Shown piece after piece: positions 33,688 through 43,224 of a stretch of DNA of 64,000 nt (positions are counted from its first letter, which is position 1; each line of letters opens with the position of its first letter). Under the pieces are notes generated by a model. That model made no database searches. It had not been told where the DNA came from and saw only the letters and a program-made list of their open reading frames with translations. Origin of the DNA: Haloarcula sp. H-GB4 (GTDB taxonomy: Archaea; Halobacteriota; Halobacteria; Halobacteriales; Haloarculaceae); the NCBI RefSeq assembly GCF_030848575.1, contig NZ_JAVDDX010000001.1:806001-870000 (forward strand), in the 5' to 3' direction. The position numbers and the translations under genes were made by a program.

Positions 33688-34284
33688 TTACTCGACGACG
33701 ACTGCGCCGACCATCCCGAGCGCCTTGTGCGGGACACAGTTGTAGAGGTAGGTGCCGGTTTCTTCGAACGTGTACTCGTAGGTGTTTCCTTCCTCTGAGA
33801 CTGCCGAACCCGAGTCGAGCGGGCCGTCGCCCTCGGACTTGACGTTGTGGCCGGCCCCTTGGCCGGTCCACTCCCAGACGACCGTCGTTCCGGTCGAGAC
33901 GTTAATTGCCGGCGGATCGAAGGCGAACGCACCGCCGTTGCCTTCGGCCCCAACAGAGACGGAGACCTCGTCTTGGTCGGTCATCACGACCATGGAGCCA
34001 TCGAAGTTCGACGATTCGCCGACGTAGTCCGCGACCTCGCCCGGCGCTTCGACAGTCTCCATTCCACCGCTGCTCTCGGTGTCCATCTCCTCGGCCTCGG
34101 TGGACTCCATCTCCTCAGCCTCGGTGGACTCCATTTCCTCGCCTCCGGTGGCCTCCATCTCTTCGGCTTCCGTTTCGCCGTCGCCACCATCGCCGCCGGA
34201 CCCGCCACAGCCAGCAAGGAGTCCAGCGCCTGATACGGCCGCCGTCGTGCGGATGAACGTCCGTCTGTCGAGGTCGTCTGTCAT
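33688..34284 (-). CDS. halocyanin, Tat-exported copper lipoprotein
   Basis: A 198-residue blue-copper electron carrier. Signal: DRRTFIRTTAAVSGAGLLAGC, a Tat lipoprotein signal with lipobox LAGC. A linker of acidic Met/Glu repeats (EEMEST units) follows, from a 24-bp tandem repeat. The cupredoxin domain has all four copper ligands: GAGHNVKSEG and YNCVPHKALGM. ATG 34284 is chosen over the frame start at 34308. It is convergent with the small membrane protein and looks like a paralogue of the two-domain protein across the regulator. Confidence 0.87.
   Translation of the reverse strand: MTDDLDRRTFIRTTAAVSGAGLLAGCGGSGGDGGDGETEAEEMEATGGEEMESTEAEEMESTEAEEMDTESSGGMETVEAPGEVADYVGESSNFDGSMVVMTDQDEVSVSVGAEGNGGAFAFDPPAINVSTGTTVVWEWTGQGAGHNVKSEGDGPLDSGSAVSEEGNTYEYTFEETGTYLYNCVPHKALGMVGAVVVE
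34082..34177. repeat. 24-bp tandem repeat, four copies, in the halocyanin linker
   Basis: Units begin with TCCAT at 34082, 34106, 34130 and 34154. The first two differ by one base; the third and fourth are more diverged. Each encodes eight residues on the minus strand (for example EAEEMEST). It is in frame, so changes in copy number alter linker length only. Confidence 0.8.
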
Positions 34285-34454
34285 GCATTTAAAGTTATGA
34301 CTGTGCACGTATAAGCGAGTCGTTTCTGTCGCTTGTCAAGAAACAATTATTGAGGTTTTGACCGCCCTGCTGTCCCGGGATACCAACACAGTTCGGACGG
34401 GGATTGATGCTGATACAGGTCCGTACTGGAACTAATGGGAGTGTCCGTCTACCG

Positions 34455-35981
34455 ATGACTGTCTGGCTTCGCGGTGACCACCTCATCCGGCGATCCGGAC
34501 CCGTCGCTCAACGGCCTGACGAACCGGTGCTTCTGATAGAATCGGAGTCGTTCGCCCGCAAACTACCGTACCACCCACACAAGCTGATTCTGCTGTTCAG
34601 TGCAATGCGGCATTTCCGCGACGAACTCCAAGACGATGGCCGAACAGTCTACTACCACCAGACAGAGAGCTTCGAGGACGGACTGACGGCACATTTTGAG
34701 GCCCACCCTGACGACACGCTCGTAACCCACCGTCCACAGACTGAGTCTGCACAGGCGCGTCTCGGATCGGTTGTCGCCGATGCCGGCGGAACCGTCGAGT
34801 TTGTCGCCGACGAACGCTTTCTCTGCTCACCATCCCAGTTCGACGAGTGGCGTGGCGACGGTCGCTACCGTCACGAGGACTTCTACCGGTTCATGCGCCG
34901 GGAGACGGGTTACCTGATGGCGGACGGTGGCCCCGTCGGCGGCGAGTGGAACTACGACGACCAGAACCGTGAGACGCCACCCGACGAGTGGACGCCACCG
35001 GAGCCACCGCGGTTCGAGCCGGATGCCGTGACCGAGGACGTTATCGAGTGGGTCGATTCGACGTTCGAGGGAAGCTACGACGAGCGGCCGTACGGCGGTG
35101 ACTGGACCGACCCCAAGCCGTTCCGCTGGCCCGTTACTCGCCGGCAGGCCGTCCGCGCGCTGGACCACTTCATCACGAACCGCTTGTCGGAGTTCGGGCC
35201 GTATCAGGACGCGGTGCTGGAAGACGAATGGGCAATGAGCCACAGCCTGCTTTCCACGTCGCTCAATCTGGGACTTCTCGGTCCCGACGAGGTCATCAAA
35301 CGCGCTATCGCTGCCTACGAGGACGGCGACGCGCCGCTGAACAGCGTCGAGGGGTTCGTCCGGCAAGTGCTCGGCTGGCGTGAGTTCCTCCGGCACGTCT
35401 ACCGTAGGGAAATGCCGGACCTGGCCGAGGCGAACCAGCTCAACGCGAGCGAGGCCCTACCGGACTTCTACTGGGACGGCGACACCGACATGGCCTGTCT
35501 CTCCGACGTGGTGGACGGAGTCCGGGAGCGGGGGTATTCACACCACATCGAGCGGCTGATGATTCTCGCTAATTTCGGGCTCATTTACGGCGTCGAACCG
35601 GCGCAACTGAACCGCTGGTTCCACGCCGGCTACGTCGACGCCTTCCACTGGGTGACAACGCCGAACGTCGTCGAGATGGGGCTGTACGGCGCGGGCGTGT
35701 TCGCCACCAAACCCTACGCCTCATCGGCGAACTACGTGGACAAAATGAGCGACTACTGCTCGGGCTGTCCGTACTACAAGACGAAGACCACCGGCGACGG
35801 AGCCTGCCCGTTCAACGCGCTGTACTGGGACTTCCTCGACCGCAACGAAGACACGCTTCGGTCGAACCACCGGATGGGACTGATGTACAGCCACGTCGAC
35901 AACAAAGGCGACGAGGAACTCACGGAGATACGCGACCGGGCCGAAGAGATCCGCAAAATGGCGGCCGAAGGCGAACTCTGA
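34455..35981 (+). CDS. FeS-containing photolyase/cryptochrome (FeS-BCP, PhrB/CryB class)
   Basis: A 508-residue protein of the bacterial/archaeal iron-sulfur cryptochrome-photolyase group, not the class I/II photolyases. The N-terminal alpha/beta domain starts MTVWLRGDHL. The C-terminal FAD domain includes GWREFLRHVYRREMP and LANFGLIYGVEPAQLNRWFH. Four cysteines fit the 4Fe-4S pattern: one in DMACLSD, then CSGC followed 12 residues later by C in GACPFNALYW. Members repair (6-4) lesions or act as light sensors. An ATG at 34455 is preferred to the longer frame from 34404. Confidence 0.87.
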   Translation: MTVWLRGDHLIRRSGPVAQRPDEPVLLIESESFARKLPYHPHKLILLFSAMRHFRDELQDDGRTVYYHQTESFEDGLTAHFEAHPDDTLVTHRPQTESAQARLGSVVADAGGTVEFVADERFLCSPSQFDEWRGDGRYRHEDFYRFMRRETGYLMADGGPVGGEWNYDDQNRETPPDEWTPPEPPRFEPDAVTEDVIEWVDSTFEGSYDERPYGGDWTDPKPFRWPVTRRQAVRALDHFITNRLSEFGPYQDAVLEDEWAMSHSLLSTSLNLGLLGPDEVIKRAIAAYEDGDAPLNSVEGFVRQVLGWREFLRHVYRREMPDLAEANQLNASEALPDFYWDGDTDMACLSDVVDGVRERGYSHHIERLMILANFGLIYGVEPAQLNRWFHAGYVDAFHWVTTPNVVEMGLYGAGVFATKPYASSANYVDKMSDYCSGCPYYKTKTTGDGACPFNALYWDFLDRNEDTLRSNHRMGLMYSHVDNKGDEELTEIRDRAEEIRKMAAEGEL

Positions 35982-36015
35982 GCGCCGCTGTCTCGTGGGA
36001 GACCGTCGGCACTGG

Positions 36016-37770
36016 TTACTCGTCTCCGTCCGCGGCGTCAGTTGCCTGCCGCTGTTGCATCTCGTGACGGGTGAACTGTGGTGAGGACAGCGCCGGCCCG
36101 CGGCGTCGGCGGAACGACCACGCGAGAATTCCGATCACGGCCGCGCTCCCGCCCAGTGCGAGGGCAGCAGGCTGGAGTCCGCTCACGGTGTAGAGATAGG
36201 CACTCACCGGCACGCCGGCGCTAGCGACGATACCGAGCAGGAGCCGCTTGGCGAGCACCCGGCTCAGTCCGTCGGAGTCTTCCAGGACGGTCTTGACAAG
36301 CAGTTCTTCGCGCTCGACTCTGTCGAGTGCGCCCTCTAGCTTCGGCGCTGCTCGCACCGCTGATCGGGTCCCGTCCGTCACCGTCTCTTGGATTTCGGTC
36401 TTGATCTGCTCCCGAACGTCGTCCCCGGCGCCTTGCTCCATGACGTACTCCGAGATGATCTCGATGAAGTCGAACTCGGGGTCGAGCGTCCGACAGACGC
36501 CCTCAAGTACTGTTGTCACACGGACCACCAGCGCCAGGTCCTGTGGCAGTCGCATCGGGAACTCGTACAGTTGCGCCTCGAACTGGCCGACGAGCTGTTC
36601 GATACGGTACTCACTGATATCCTCGCCGCGGAACTGCTCGATGACGATGTCGAACGCTTCCCGCATCACGTCGCGGTCGGCCATCGGGTCCAGCGCGCCC
36701 ATCTCGACGAAGGCGTCCATCACACGGTCCACGTCGTCGGTCGCCAGTCCGACGTAGAACTCAAGCAGCTGGTCCTGTGTTCGGGGACCGAGGTAGCCAG
36801 TCATCCCGAAATCATAGAAGACGAGCGTCCCGTCGGGCTGGACCGCCAGATTTCCGGGGTGGGGGTCGGCGTGGAAGAGGCCGTCCTCGACGATCATCTG
36901 GATGTACACCTCTTCGAGGCGGCGGACGAGCGCCGGGCGGTCGATGCCCAGTTCGTCAAGTCGCTCCACGTCGTCGATTTTCACCCCGTCGAGGTATGTC
37001 ATCGTCAGCACGCGGTCCGTCGAGTGGCTCTTGACAACGTCTGGGATGGCGATGTCGTCGTCGTTTGCGAAGTTGTCGCCGATTTCGCGGAGCATTCGCG
37101 CCTCGTGGTCGTAGTCCATTTCCCGGCGGACAGTCGTTGCGAACTCCTCGGTGAGATTTTCCAGCGTGAATGCCTGGCCCGGGTCTGCGCCGTAGGTGAG
37201 CACCGGCAGCAACGTCGACAGCACGCGCAGGTCGGATTCGACACGCGTCCTGATATTGGGACGGAGCACCTTCACAGCGACCCGCTGGCCGTCGATCTGC
37301 GCCTCGTACACCTGCCCAAGCGAGGCTCCGGAGATGGCTGTCGTGTCGAACTCCCCGAACAGCGTGTCAATATCGTCGCCAAGCTCTCGTTCGATAACAG
37401 GCTCGATGGTCGCCCAGGCGTCCGGCGGAACGTTGTCCTGCAGTTCCGAGAGCACGTCGACGTACGCCCGCGGCAGGGCGTCGGGCCGGGTCGAGAGCAT
37501 CTGCCCGAGTTTGATGAACGCCGGGCCGAGGTCGACAAAGGTGTCTTTCAGGTAGCGGGCGCGCCGCGTCCGCGTCTCGGGGGCCACTGACCGGGACCGA
37601 CCGAACAGGAGGAACCGTTTCCGGTCCCGACCCCACTGCCAGAGCAGCGGGACGAACTGCCAGACGATGACGAGCGCCCGCCAGAGCGCCCGGAGTCGAA
37701 CGCCGACACCGCCCGGCTGTGACACTGTCTCTCCCGTCGGCTCGTCGGCGACACGCTCCTCAGCAGTCAC
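36016..37770 (-). CDS. ABC1/UbiB-family atypical kinase
   Basis: A 584-residue UbiB/ADCK-type protein. It has the KxGQ-type motif (FVDLGPAFIKLGQMLSTRPD), ATP-binding lysine in VAVKVLRPNI, catalytic HADPHPGNLAV and the DFG in LVFYDFGMTGYLG. Two membrane helices close the C-terminus (VASAGVPVSAYLYTVSG, ALALGGSAAVIGILAW). The family supports quinone/isoprenoid lipid metabolism in bacteria and eukaryotes; in haloarchaea a link to menaquinone is inference. It lies 51 nt downstream of copA on the same strand. Confidence 0.87.
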   Translation of the reverse strand: MTAEERVADEPTGETVSQPGGVGVRLRALWRALVIVWQFVPLLWQWGRDRKRFLLFGRSRSVAPETRTRRARYLKDTFVDLGPAFIKLGQMLSTRPDALPRAYVDVLSELQDNVPPDAWATIEPVIERELGDDIDTLFGEFDTTAISGASLGQVYEAQIDGQRVAVKVLRPNIRTRVESDLRVLSTLLPVLTYGADPGQAFTLENLTEEFATTVRREMDYDHEARMLREIGDNFANDDDIAIPDVVKSHSTDRVLTMTYLDGVKIDDVERLDELGIDRPALVRRLEEVYIQMIVEDGLFHADPHPGNLAVQPDGTLVFYDFGMTGYLGPRTQDQLLEFYVGLATDDVDRVMDAFVEMGALDPMADRDVMREAFDIVIEQFRGEDISEYRIEQLVGQFEAQLYEFPMRLPQDLALVVRVTTVLEGVCRTLDPEFDFIEIISEYVMEQGAGDDVREQIKTEIQETVTDGTRSAVRAAPKLEGALDRVEREELLVKTVLEDSDGLSRVLAKRLLLGIVASAGVPVSAYLYTVSGLQPAALALGGSAAVIGILAWSFRRRRGPALSSPQFTRHEMQQRQATDAADGDE

Positions 37771-37821
37771 TGTTCGTAGATGAGGCCCGGCGACAAATGA
37801 GTCTGCTGGAGACGGTTCCGG

Positions 37822-40458
37822 TCAGCGACGGAGGAATCCGAACAGCCGGTACGCCGAATCCGGTGTGTACCGGCGGAACGCGAGGCTGTTTGCGAGCACC
37901 GACACGGACGAGGCAGCCATCGCCGCGGCGGCAAGTGCCGGCTGGAGGAGTCCCAGCGAGGCCAGCGGAATCATCACGGTGTTGTATCCGAGCGCCCAGA
38001 AGAGGTTCTGCTTGATCTTCTGGAGCGTGGCCTCGGATATCCGGATGGCCTTCACCACGTCGGCGGGGTCGTCCCGAAGCAGGGTCACGTCCCCGGCCTC
38101 GATTGCCACGTCGGTCCCAGAGCCGATGGCACAACCGACGGTCGCGGCCGCCAGCGCCGGCGCGTCGTTGACGCCGTCACCGACCATCATCGCCTGGTCG
38201 CCGTCGCTCTGAAGGTCGTTGACCGCGTCGGCCTTGTCTTCCGGCAGTACGTCGGCCATCACGTTGTCGGGGTCGATACCGACTTCTTCGGCAACCGCGC
38301 GGGCAGTCCGCTCGTTGTCGCCGGTGATGAGCCAGACGCCGAGTCCGCGCTCGCGCAGGCCGCTGACGGCGGTCTTCGCGGACTCCTTGACCGTGTCCGC
38401 GTCGGCGACGATACCGATGAGACGGTAGTCCGGGTCACTGTCGCCCTCGGTGCCGTCACCATCCGCATCCTCGGCCAGCGCGACCAACATCGCCGTCTTG
38501 CCCTCGCGTTCGAGGGCGTCCATCCGGTCCTCTGCCGGCGCGGTGTCGACACCGGCCTCGGACAGCAGTTTCCGGTTGCCGACGAGGACGTGACCGTGAC
38601 GCGTCGTCGCTTTCACGCCCTGTCCGGGGACGTTCTCGAATTCGTCGGGGTCTTCGACCTCGATGCCGCGGTCGCGTGCGCCGTCGACGATGGCCTCAGC
38701 CAGTGGGTGCTCGCTGGCGTGTTCGGCGCTGGCGGCGACTTCGAGGATGAACTCTTCTGTCAGTTCGCGCTCGGGTCGGAGCGTCCCTCCGTCGGCGGCC
38801 GGTCCGACGACTTCCACATCCGTGAGTTCCATCTCGCCTTTCGTCAGCGTCCCCGTCTTGTCGAAGACGACAGTGTCGACCTCGTGGACGCGTTCGAGCA
38901 CGTCGCCGCCCTTGAACAGGACGCCGTTGCGCGCGCCGATTGCTGTTCCGACCATCGTCGCAGCGGGCGTTGCCAGCCCGAGTGCGCAGGGACAGGCGAT
39001 CAGGACAGCGGACGCGAACACGACGACGGCGAACTCGCTCACACCGACGCCGGCCGGACCGCCCGCGGCCAGTCCCCACAGTGGGAGCGCGTCAACGACG
39101 GCGGCCAGCGTCTCCGGCGCGACCGCCCACAGCACCGCCCAGAGGACGGCGTTACCGATGACTGCCGGGACGAAGTACGCCGAGATGCGGTCGGCGACGT
39201 TCTGGATGTCCGGCTGGCGCGACTGGGCCTGCCGGACACGCTCTGCTATCTGCTGGATAGCCGTCTCCGAGCCGACCTTCGTCGCCTCGACTTCGAGGAC
39301 ACCGTTCTGGTTCACCGTCGAGCCGATGACCTCATCGCCCTCGCCTTTCTCGACCGGGACGGACTCGCCGGTCACCATCGACTCGTCGACCGCCGAATCG
39401 CCGTCCACGACGACGCCGTCCGTCGGAATCTTCTCTCCAGGCCGGACTTTCAGCCGGTCGCCGACCCCCACTTCGTCGATGGGAATCTCTTCCTCGCTGC
39501 CGTCGTCACGGACGACCGTTGCCGTGTCAGCCTCCATCTCGAGCAGTTGCTGGATGGCGGCCCCGGCCTGACTCTTCGAGCGGGCTTCGAGATAGTTACC
39601 GAGCGTAATGAACACGAGGATCAGCGCGGCCGTGTCGAAGTACAGCCCCGTGCTCGCGATCAGTCCGGACAGCGCGGCCACCGAGTAGACGTACGCCGTC
39701 GAGGAACCCAGGGCGATGAGCACGTCCATGTTCGCCCGCCGGTTGTTGACCAGCGCCTTGTAGGCGTTCTCGTAAAACGGCTTGCCCAGCAGCATCTGGA
39801 CCGGTGTCGCGAGCGCGAAGGCAACCCAACCCTGTGGCACGCCTAGAACCGTCTCGCCGACGAGGCCGAGCGAGAACAGGTGGTCCGCCATGAACAGCAA
39901 GAGCGGGGCCGACAGTACCGCTCCGAACAGCGTGAGTCGGAGCTGTTTGCGCGTCTCCTCGTTGCGCGCGGCAGCACGGCGGTCAGCGCCGGACTGCTCA
40001 CCGCTGTCGCCGTCCCCACCGTTTGCACTCCCGCTGTTCTCCCTTACGGGAGTGTAGCCGGCAGATTCGATAGCGTCGTAGAGGTCTGAACGCGACACGT
40101 CGGCCGGATTGTACGTGACCTGGGCCTCGTCGGTGGCATAGTTCACGCTGGCGTCGATGACGCCCGCGGTCCCTTCCAGCGCCTCCTCGTTGGTGTCTGC
40201 GCAGTTTGCACACGACATGTCGGTGATGCCGACAGTCACTGTCTCCGTTGCGACGCCGTAGCCGGCGTCCTGTACGGCGGCGACGATATCGGCCAGTGAC
40301 ACCACGTCAGGGTCGTACTCGACGCTCCCCTCGTCGGTGGCGTAGTTCGCGTCGACGGACGTGACCCCGTCCAGCTCGCCCACCGACTCCTCGATAGTGC
40401 CCGCACAGTTGGCACAGCTCATCCCCGTCAGTTCGAGCCGAGTGGTCCGGTTACTCAT
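37822..40458 (-). CDS. copA: copper-translocating P1B-type ATPase CopA
   Basis: An 878-residue copper-exporting ATPase. Two N-terminal heavy-metal domains each carry [10 protein letters not shown] (CxxC). Between domain 2 and helix 1 is a short Ser/Gly/Asp linker. Catalytic and transport motifs are TGES, the intramembrane CPC in [22 protein letters not shown] with the phosphorylated aspartate, SEHPLAEAI and [10 protein letters not shown]. This set identifies the Cu(I) P1B-1 class. The TRASH-Lrp regulator gene lies immediately upstream on the same strand, which suggests copper-dependent control. Confidence 0.93.
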   Translation of the reverse strand: MSNRTTRLELTGMSCANCAGTIEESVGELDGVTSVDANYATDEGSVEYDPDVVSLADIVAAVQDAGYGVATETVTVGITDMSCANCADTNEEALEGTAGVIDASVNYATDEAQVTYNPADVSRSDLYDAIESAGYTPVRENSGSANGGDGDSGEQSGADRRAAARNEETRKQLRLTLFGAVLSAPLLLFMADHLFSLGLVGETVLGVPQGWVAFALATPVQMLLGKPFYENAYKALVNNRRANMDVLIALGSSTAYVYSVAALSGLIASTGLYFDTAALILVFITLGNYLEARSKSQAGAAIQQLLEMEADTATVVRDDGSEEEIPIDEVGVGDRLKVRPGEKIPTDGVVVDGDSAVDESMVTGESVPVEKGEGDEVIGSTVNQNGVLEVEATKVGSETAIQQIAERVRQAQSRQPDIQNVADRISAYFVPAVIGNAVLWAVLWAVAPETLAAVVDALPLWGLAAGGPAGVGVSEFAVVVFASAVLIACPCALGLATPAATMVGTAIGARNGVLFKGGDVLERVHEVDTVVFDKTGTLTKGEMELTDVEVVGPAADGGTLRPERELTEEFILEVAASAEHASEHPLAEAIVDGARDRGIEVEDPDEFENVPGQGVKATTRHGHVLVGNRKLLSEAGVDTAPAEDRMDALEREGKTAMLVALAEDADGDGTEGDSDPDYRLIGIVADADTVKESAKTAVSGLRERGLGVWLITGDNERTARAVAEEVGIDPDNVMADVLPEDKADAVNDLQSDGDQAMMVGDGVNDAPALAAATVGCAIGSGTDVAIEAGDVTLLRDDPADVVKAIRISEATLQKIKQNLFWALGYNTVMIPLASLGLLQPALAAAAMAASSVSVLANSLAFRRYTPDSAYRLFGFLRR

Positions 40459-40587
40459 CTTGTTTCATTATACGCCCCCCGTATTCATGCGGTTTGTCCC
40501 TTTTATTCGAACCTCAAAATAGGCCATTAGACTGGTATCCAAACCTATACAGCCGGAAAGTCAGCAATCAAAAGGAGGTGTCGTGGT

Positions 40588-41178
40588 TCAGGCACCATCT
40601 TTCAGTGACTCGTACTGGTCGACGAACCGCTCTGCACAGGACCCACAGCAGAAGTAGTACCGCTCTCCGTCGAGCGTGCGTTGCTCACCTTCTTCATCGA
40701 CGGTGTTGCCACACTCCGCACAATCGGGCGCAAACTCCGCCGCACCAAGCCCGACGGTCCACTCGCTGTCCGCAATCATCCGCACCTCGTAGCGGTCCAC
40801 GTCCCCGAGGTCGACGTGTTCGGCGAGGAGTTCGCTCGCGTCGGACTGCGGAACGGTCGCCGCCAGCACGACCCGACCGCCGGCGGTCCGATAGACTCGC
40901 TCAACGGCGTCGGCGTCGCTGACCGCCCCGGCGATATCGGCGGCCCGACCCGGCTTTGCGTCTATCTCGATCAGGACTGGCACGCCGGCTTGTAACAGTG
41001 AGCGGTCGACATCGACGGTAAAGCCCTGTATCAGTCCCATTTCGAGGAGTCGGTCGATTCGGTCGGAGACTGCAGGGGCCGAGAGGTCCACCCGCTCGGC
41101 AATGTCACTGTAGGGCCGCCTGGCGTCTTCGAGCAGCAACCGGAGGATTTCGTGGTCTGTGTCGTCGAGTCCGGGCAT
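40588..41178 (-). CDS. Lrp/AsnC-type regulator with C-terminal TRASH metal domain
   Basis: A 196-residue transcription factor. The N-terminal AsnC-type helix-turn-helix reads RPYSDIAERVDLSAPAVSDRIDRLLEMGLI; a RAM-like ligand/dimer domain follows; the C-terminal TRASH domain has cysteines CAECG, CCGSC fit for metal binding (about 150-190). TRASH-containing Lrp regulators sense copper in archaea. The gene precedes copA in the same direction with a 129-nt gap, so it likely controls copA and itself. Confidence 0.85.
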   Translation of the reverse strand: MPGLDDTDHEILRLLLEDARRPYSDIAERVDLSAPAVSDRIDRLLEMGLIQGFTVDVDRSLLQAGVPVLIEIDAKPGRAADIAGAVSDADAVERVYRTAGGRVVLAATVPQSDASELLAEHVDLGDVDRYEVRMIADSEWTVGLGAAEFAPDCAECGNTVDEEGEQRTLDGERYYFCCGSCAERFVDQYESLKDGA

Positions 41179-41267
41179 ATCGGACCAACTTCGAGCGCCG
41201 GTTTATGTGTTGTGTCCGCCCGTGTCTGTGACACAGAGCGGATTTCAGGCATGGGTGCCTCGAAAAA

Positions 41268-41281
41268 TTAGATGAGTCTAA
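41268..41281. promoter_or_regulatory. palindrome TTAGA-N4-TCTAA upstream of the metal ABC importer
   Basis: TTAGATGAGTCTAA lies about 20 nt before the TATA box of the importer operon. A second, partly overlapping arrangement, TAGTT...AACTA (41287-41303, with the direct repeat TTAGATGA), reaches the TATA box. The same 14-bp palindrome with a different spacer occurs before the DtxR/MntR-type regulator gene at 46139-46152. Confidence 0.65.
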
Positions 41282-41300
41282 TTCTATAGTTAGATGAAAA

Positions 41301-41310
41301 CTATTATATT
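41301..41310 (+). promoter_or_regulatory. TATA box of the metal ABC importer
   Basis: CTATTATATT is centred about 27 nt before ATG 41333. This spacing decides the start: the in-frame ATG at 41294 lies upstream of the TATA box and inside the palindrome region and so cannot be used by this promoter. Confidence 0.65.
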
Positions 41311-41332
41311 CTTCTCCGATAGCAAGCAACAC

Positions 41333-42418
41333 ATGGCAACTAACCAACTCTGTGGCGATAAGCCGTATAGAGTCACCCGTAGGCAGGCACTCAGTGCCGG
41401 AGCTGGAGTTCTTGCGTCCGGCTTTGCCGGCTGTCTGACCGGCGGCGGGACGGAAGCGGGATCGAATAGCAGCGACAGTCCCAGCGGTGCGGACGGACCG
41501 GTCGCGGTCGCGTCGTTCTTCAGTTTCTACGACTTCGCTCGGAAGGTCGCACGCGGGACGCCGATAACGGTCAAGAACCTCATCCCGACCGGACTGCACG
41601 GCCACGGCTGGGAACCGGACGCTAGCATCACGCGGGAAATAATCGACGCGGACGCGTTCATCCACGTCGGCCCAGACTTCCAGCCGTGGGCCGACCGCGC
41701 GATTCAGACGCTCGAAGACGACAACGTCGATACCGACCGCATCAACGTCCGCGAGGGTATCGAACTCGAATCGCTCGCGGCGAGTCTCAACCGCGACGAA
41801 GAGGGTGTCGGACAGAACAGAGCCAGCGACCCCCACTTCTGGCTTGACCCACAACGCGCAAAACAGTCGGTCAACAATATTACCGAGGGGCTGGTCGCGC
41901 TCGCACCGGACGCCGAAGCCACGCTTCGGGACAACGCCGAGACGTACAACTCGGACGTTCTCGACCGCATTGACGCGGACTACGCCGATATTTTCGACCG
42001 GGCAGACAGGAACGTGGTCCAGCTCGCGGCGCACAACGCCTTCCAGTACATCGGCTCACGTTACGGCGTTGAGATGCGCCCACTCGTGGTCAATCTCGCG
42101 GCCAGTGGTGATGTGAAGCCCACGGACATCACCGAGGCAAAAGAAGTCATCGCGGATAACGACATCCGGTACATCGGGGCCGGCGTCTTTGAGACGCGCA
42201 AGCCTGCAAAGCAGCTACTTGCCGAGACACCAGTCAAAGCCTACTACCCCGTGACACCGTATGCTGGCGTCCGTAAGGAGTGGGTCGCAAACGGCTGGGG
42301 GTACGAGGAAATCGCCTACCGAATAAACATGCCGACGTTCGAGGTCGTTCTGGGCAACACGGCACCTGAAGACGCGGGGCCCGACGGCTGGAGCGAGGAC
42401 TGGCGGAACTTCGAATGA
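41333..42418 (+). CDS. metal ABC transporter substrate-binding lipoprotein (ZnuA/TroA type)
   Basis: A 361-residue cluster A-I metal-binding protein. It has a Tat lipoprotein signal (VTRRQALSAGAGVLASG followed by FAGC). Metal ligands of TroA-like proteins are seen as H in LHGHGWEP, H in AFIHVGPDF and H in SDPHFWLDP, plus a later aspartate region. It would capture Mn2+ or Zn2+. The ATG overlaps the ATPase gene by 4 nt. It is homologous in arrangement to the Halobacterium ycdH-zurA-zurM operon controlled by SirR (from knowledge of that system). Confidence 0.87.
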   Translation: MATNQLCGDKPYRVTRRQALSAGAGVLASGFAGCLTGGGTEAGSNSSDSPSGADGPVAVASFFSFYDFARKVARGTPITVKNLIPTGLHGHGWEPDASITREIIDADAFIHVGPDFQPWADRAIQTLEDDNVDTDRINVREGIELESLAASLNRDEEGVGQNRASDPHFWLDPQRAKQSVNNITEGLVALAPDAEATLRDNAETYNSDVLDRIDADYADIFDRADRNVVQLAAHNAFQYIGSRYGVEMRPLVVNLAASGDVKPTDITEAKEVIADNDIRYIGAGVFETRKPAKQLLAETPVKAYYPVTPYAGVRKEWVANGWGYEEIAYRINMPTFEVVLGNTAPEDAGPDGWSEDWRNFE

Positions 42419-43224
42419 AAATGACAACGCGTTCATCCCACCGAGACGGTGCTGACGAAGCAACGACCGAATCAAACGAGAGCGGGCCCTCCGTCGTTGA
42501 GCTCGCAGACGTGTCGTTCGGGTACACGTCCACGCCCGTTGTCGAAGATATCAGTGTCAGTATCGATGCCGGAGAGTACGTCGCCGTGGTCGGCCCAAAC
42601 GGGTCCGGCAAGTCGACGCTCATGCAGTTGCTGCTCGGGCTTCTGGAACCGGACAGCGGGACAGCAGAGCTGTTTGGCGTCGACGCGACGGCGTTCGACG
42701 ACGGTGCCAGAGTTGGCTACGTCGCACAGCGTGCCGGGACGACCCGGGAGATGCCCATAACCGTCCGCGAAGTGGTCAAGATGGGCCGGTTCCCACACGT
42801 CGGGTTTGGGCGTCTCTCCGCGGCCGATTGGCGTATCGTCGATAGAGCCATCGACACGGTCGGGATGTCGGCGTTCGCCGACCGGCGAATCACCCAGCTT
42901 TCCGGCGGGCAGCGCCAGCGCGCGTTCATCGCCCGGGCGCTGGCGGGTGAGGCCGACCTGCTCGTGCTGGATGAGCCGACTGTCGGCGTGGACACGGAAT
43001 CGGTTGACGCCTTCTACGGACTGCTCGAATCGCTCCACGACAACGGTATTACCGTCCTGCTCATCGAACACGACCTCCAAGCCGTCACTGAACACGCGGA
43101 GCGTGTCATCTGCCTGAACCGCGAAATATACTTCGACGGGCCGTCGGCGGAATTCACTGACAGCGCGGCGCTGTCCAGAGCGTTCGGGACAGGTGCGCGG
43201 TCGCTGACCGGAGGCAACGGATGA
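42415..43224 (+). CDS. metal ABC transporter ATP-binding protein
   Basis: A 269-residue ATPase of the Zn/Mn importer. Walker A is VVGPNGSGKST, the signature LSGGQRQRAFIARAL, Walker B LLVLDEPTVGVD and the H-loop IEHDL. The first 30 residues are a polar extension. Both ends overlap neighbouring genes by 4 nt, so the three are one transcript. Confidence 0.9.
   Translation: MKMTTRSSHRDGADEATTESNESGPSVVELADVSFGYTSTPVVEDISVSIDAGEYVAVVGPNGSGKSTLMQLLLGLLEPDSGTAELFGVDATAFDDGARVGYVAQRAGTTREMPITVREVVKMGRFPHVGFGRLSAADWRIVDRAIDTVGMSAFADRRITQLSGGQRQRAFIARALAGEADLLVLDEPTVGVDTESVDAFYGLLESLHDNGITVLLIEHDLQAVTEHAERVICLNREIYFDGPSAEFTDSAALSRAFGTGARSLTGGNG

Noticed and set aside
36388-37590. A 400-codon open frame antisense to the UbiB-like kinase.
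   Set aside because: Reads as a shadow of the real gene, histidine/valine/arginine-rich without motifs, and no promoter is visible.
38590-39846. A 418-codon plus-strand frame within copA.
   Set aside because: copA is unambiguous on the minus strand with all P-type ATPase motifs.
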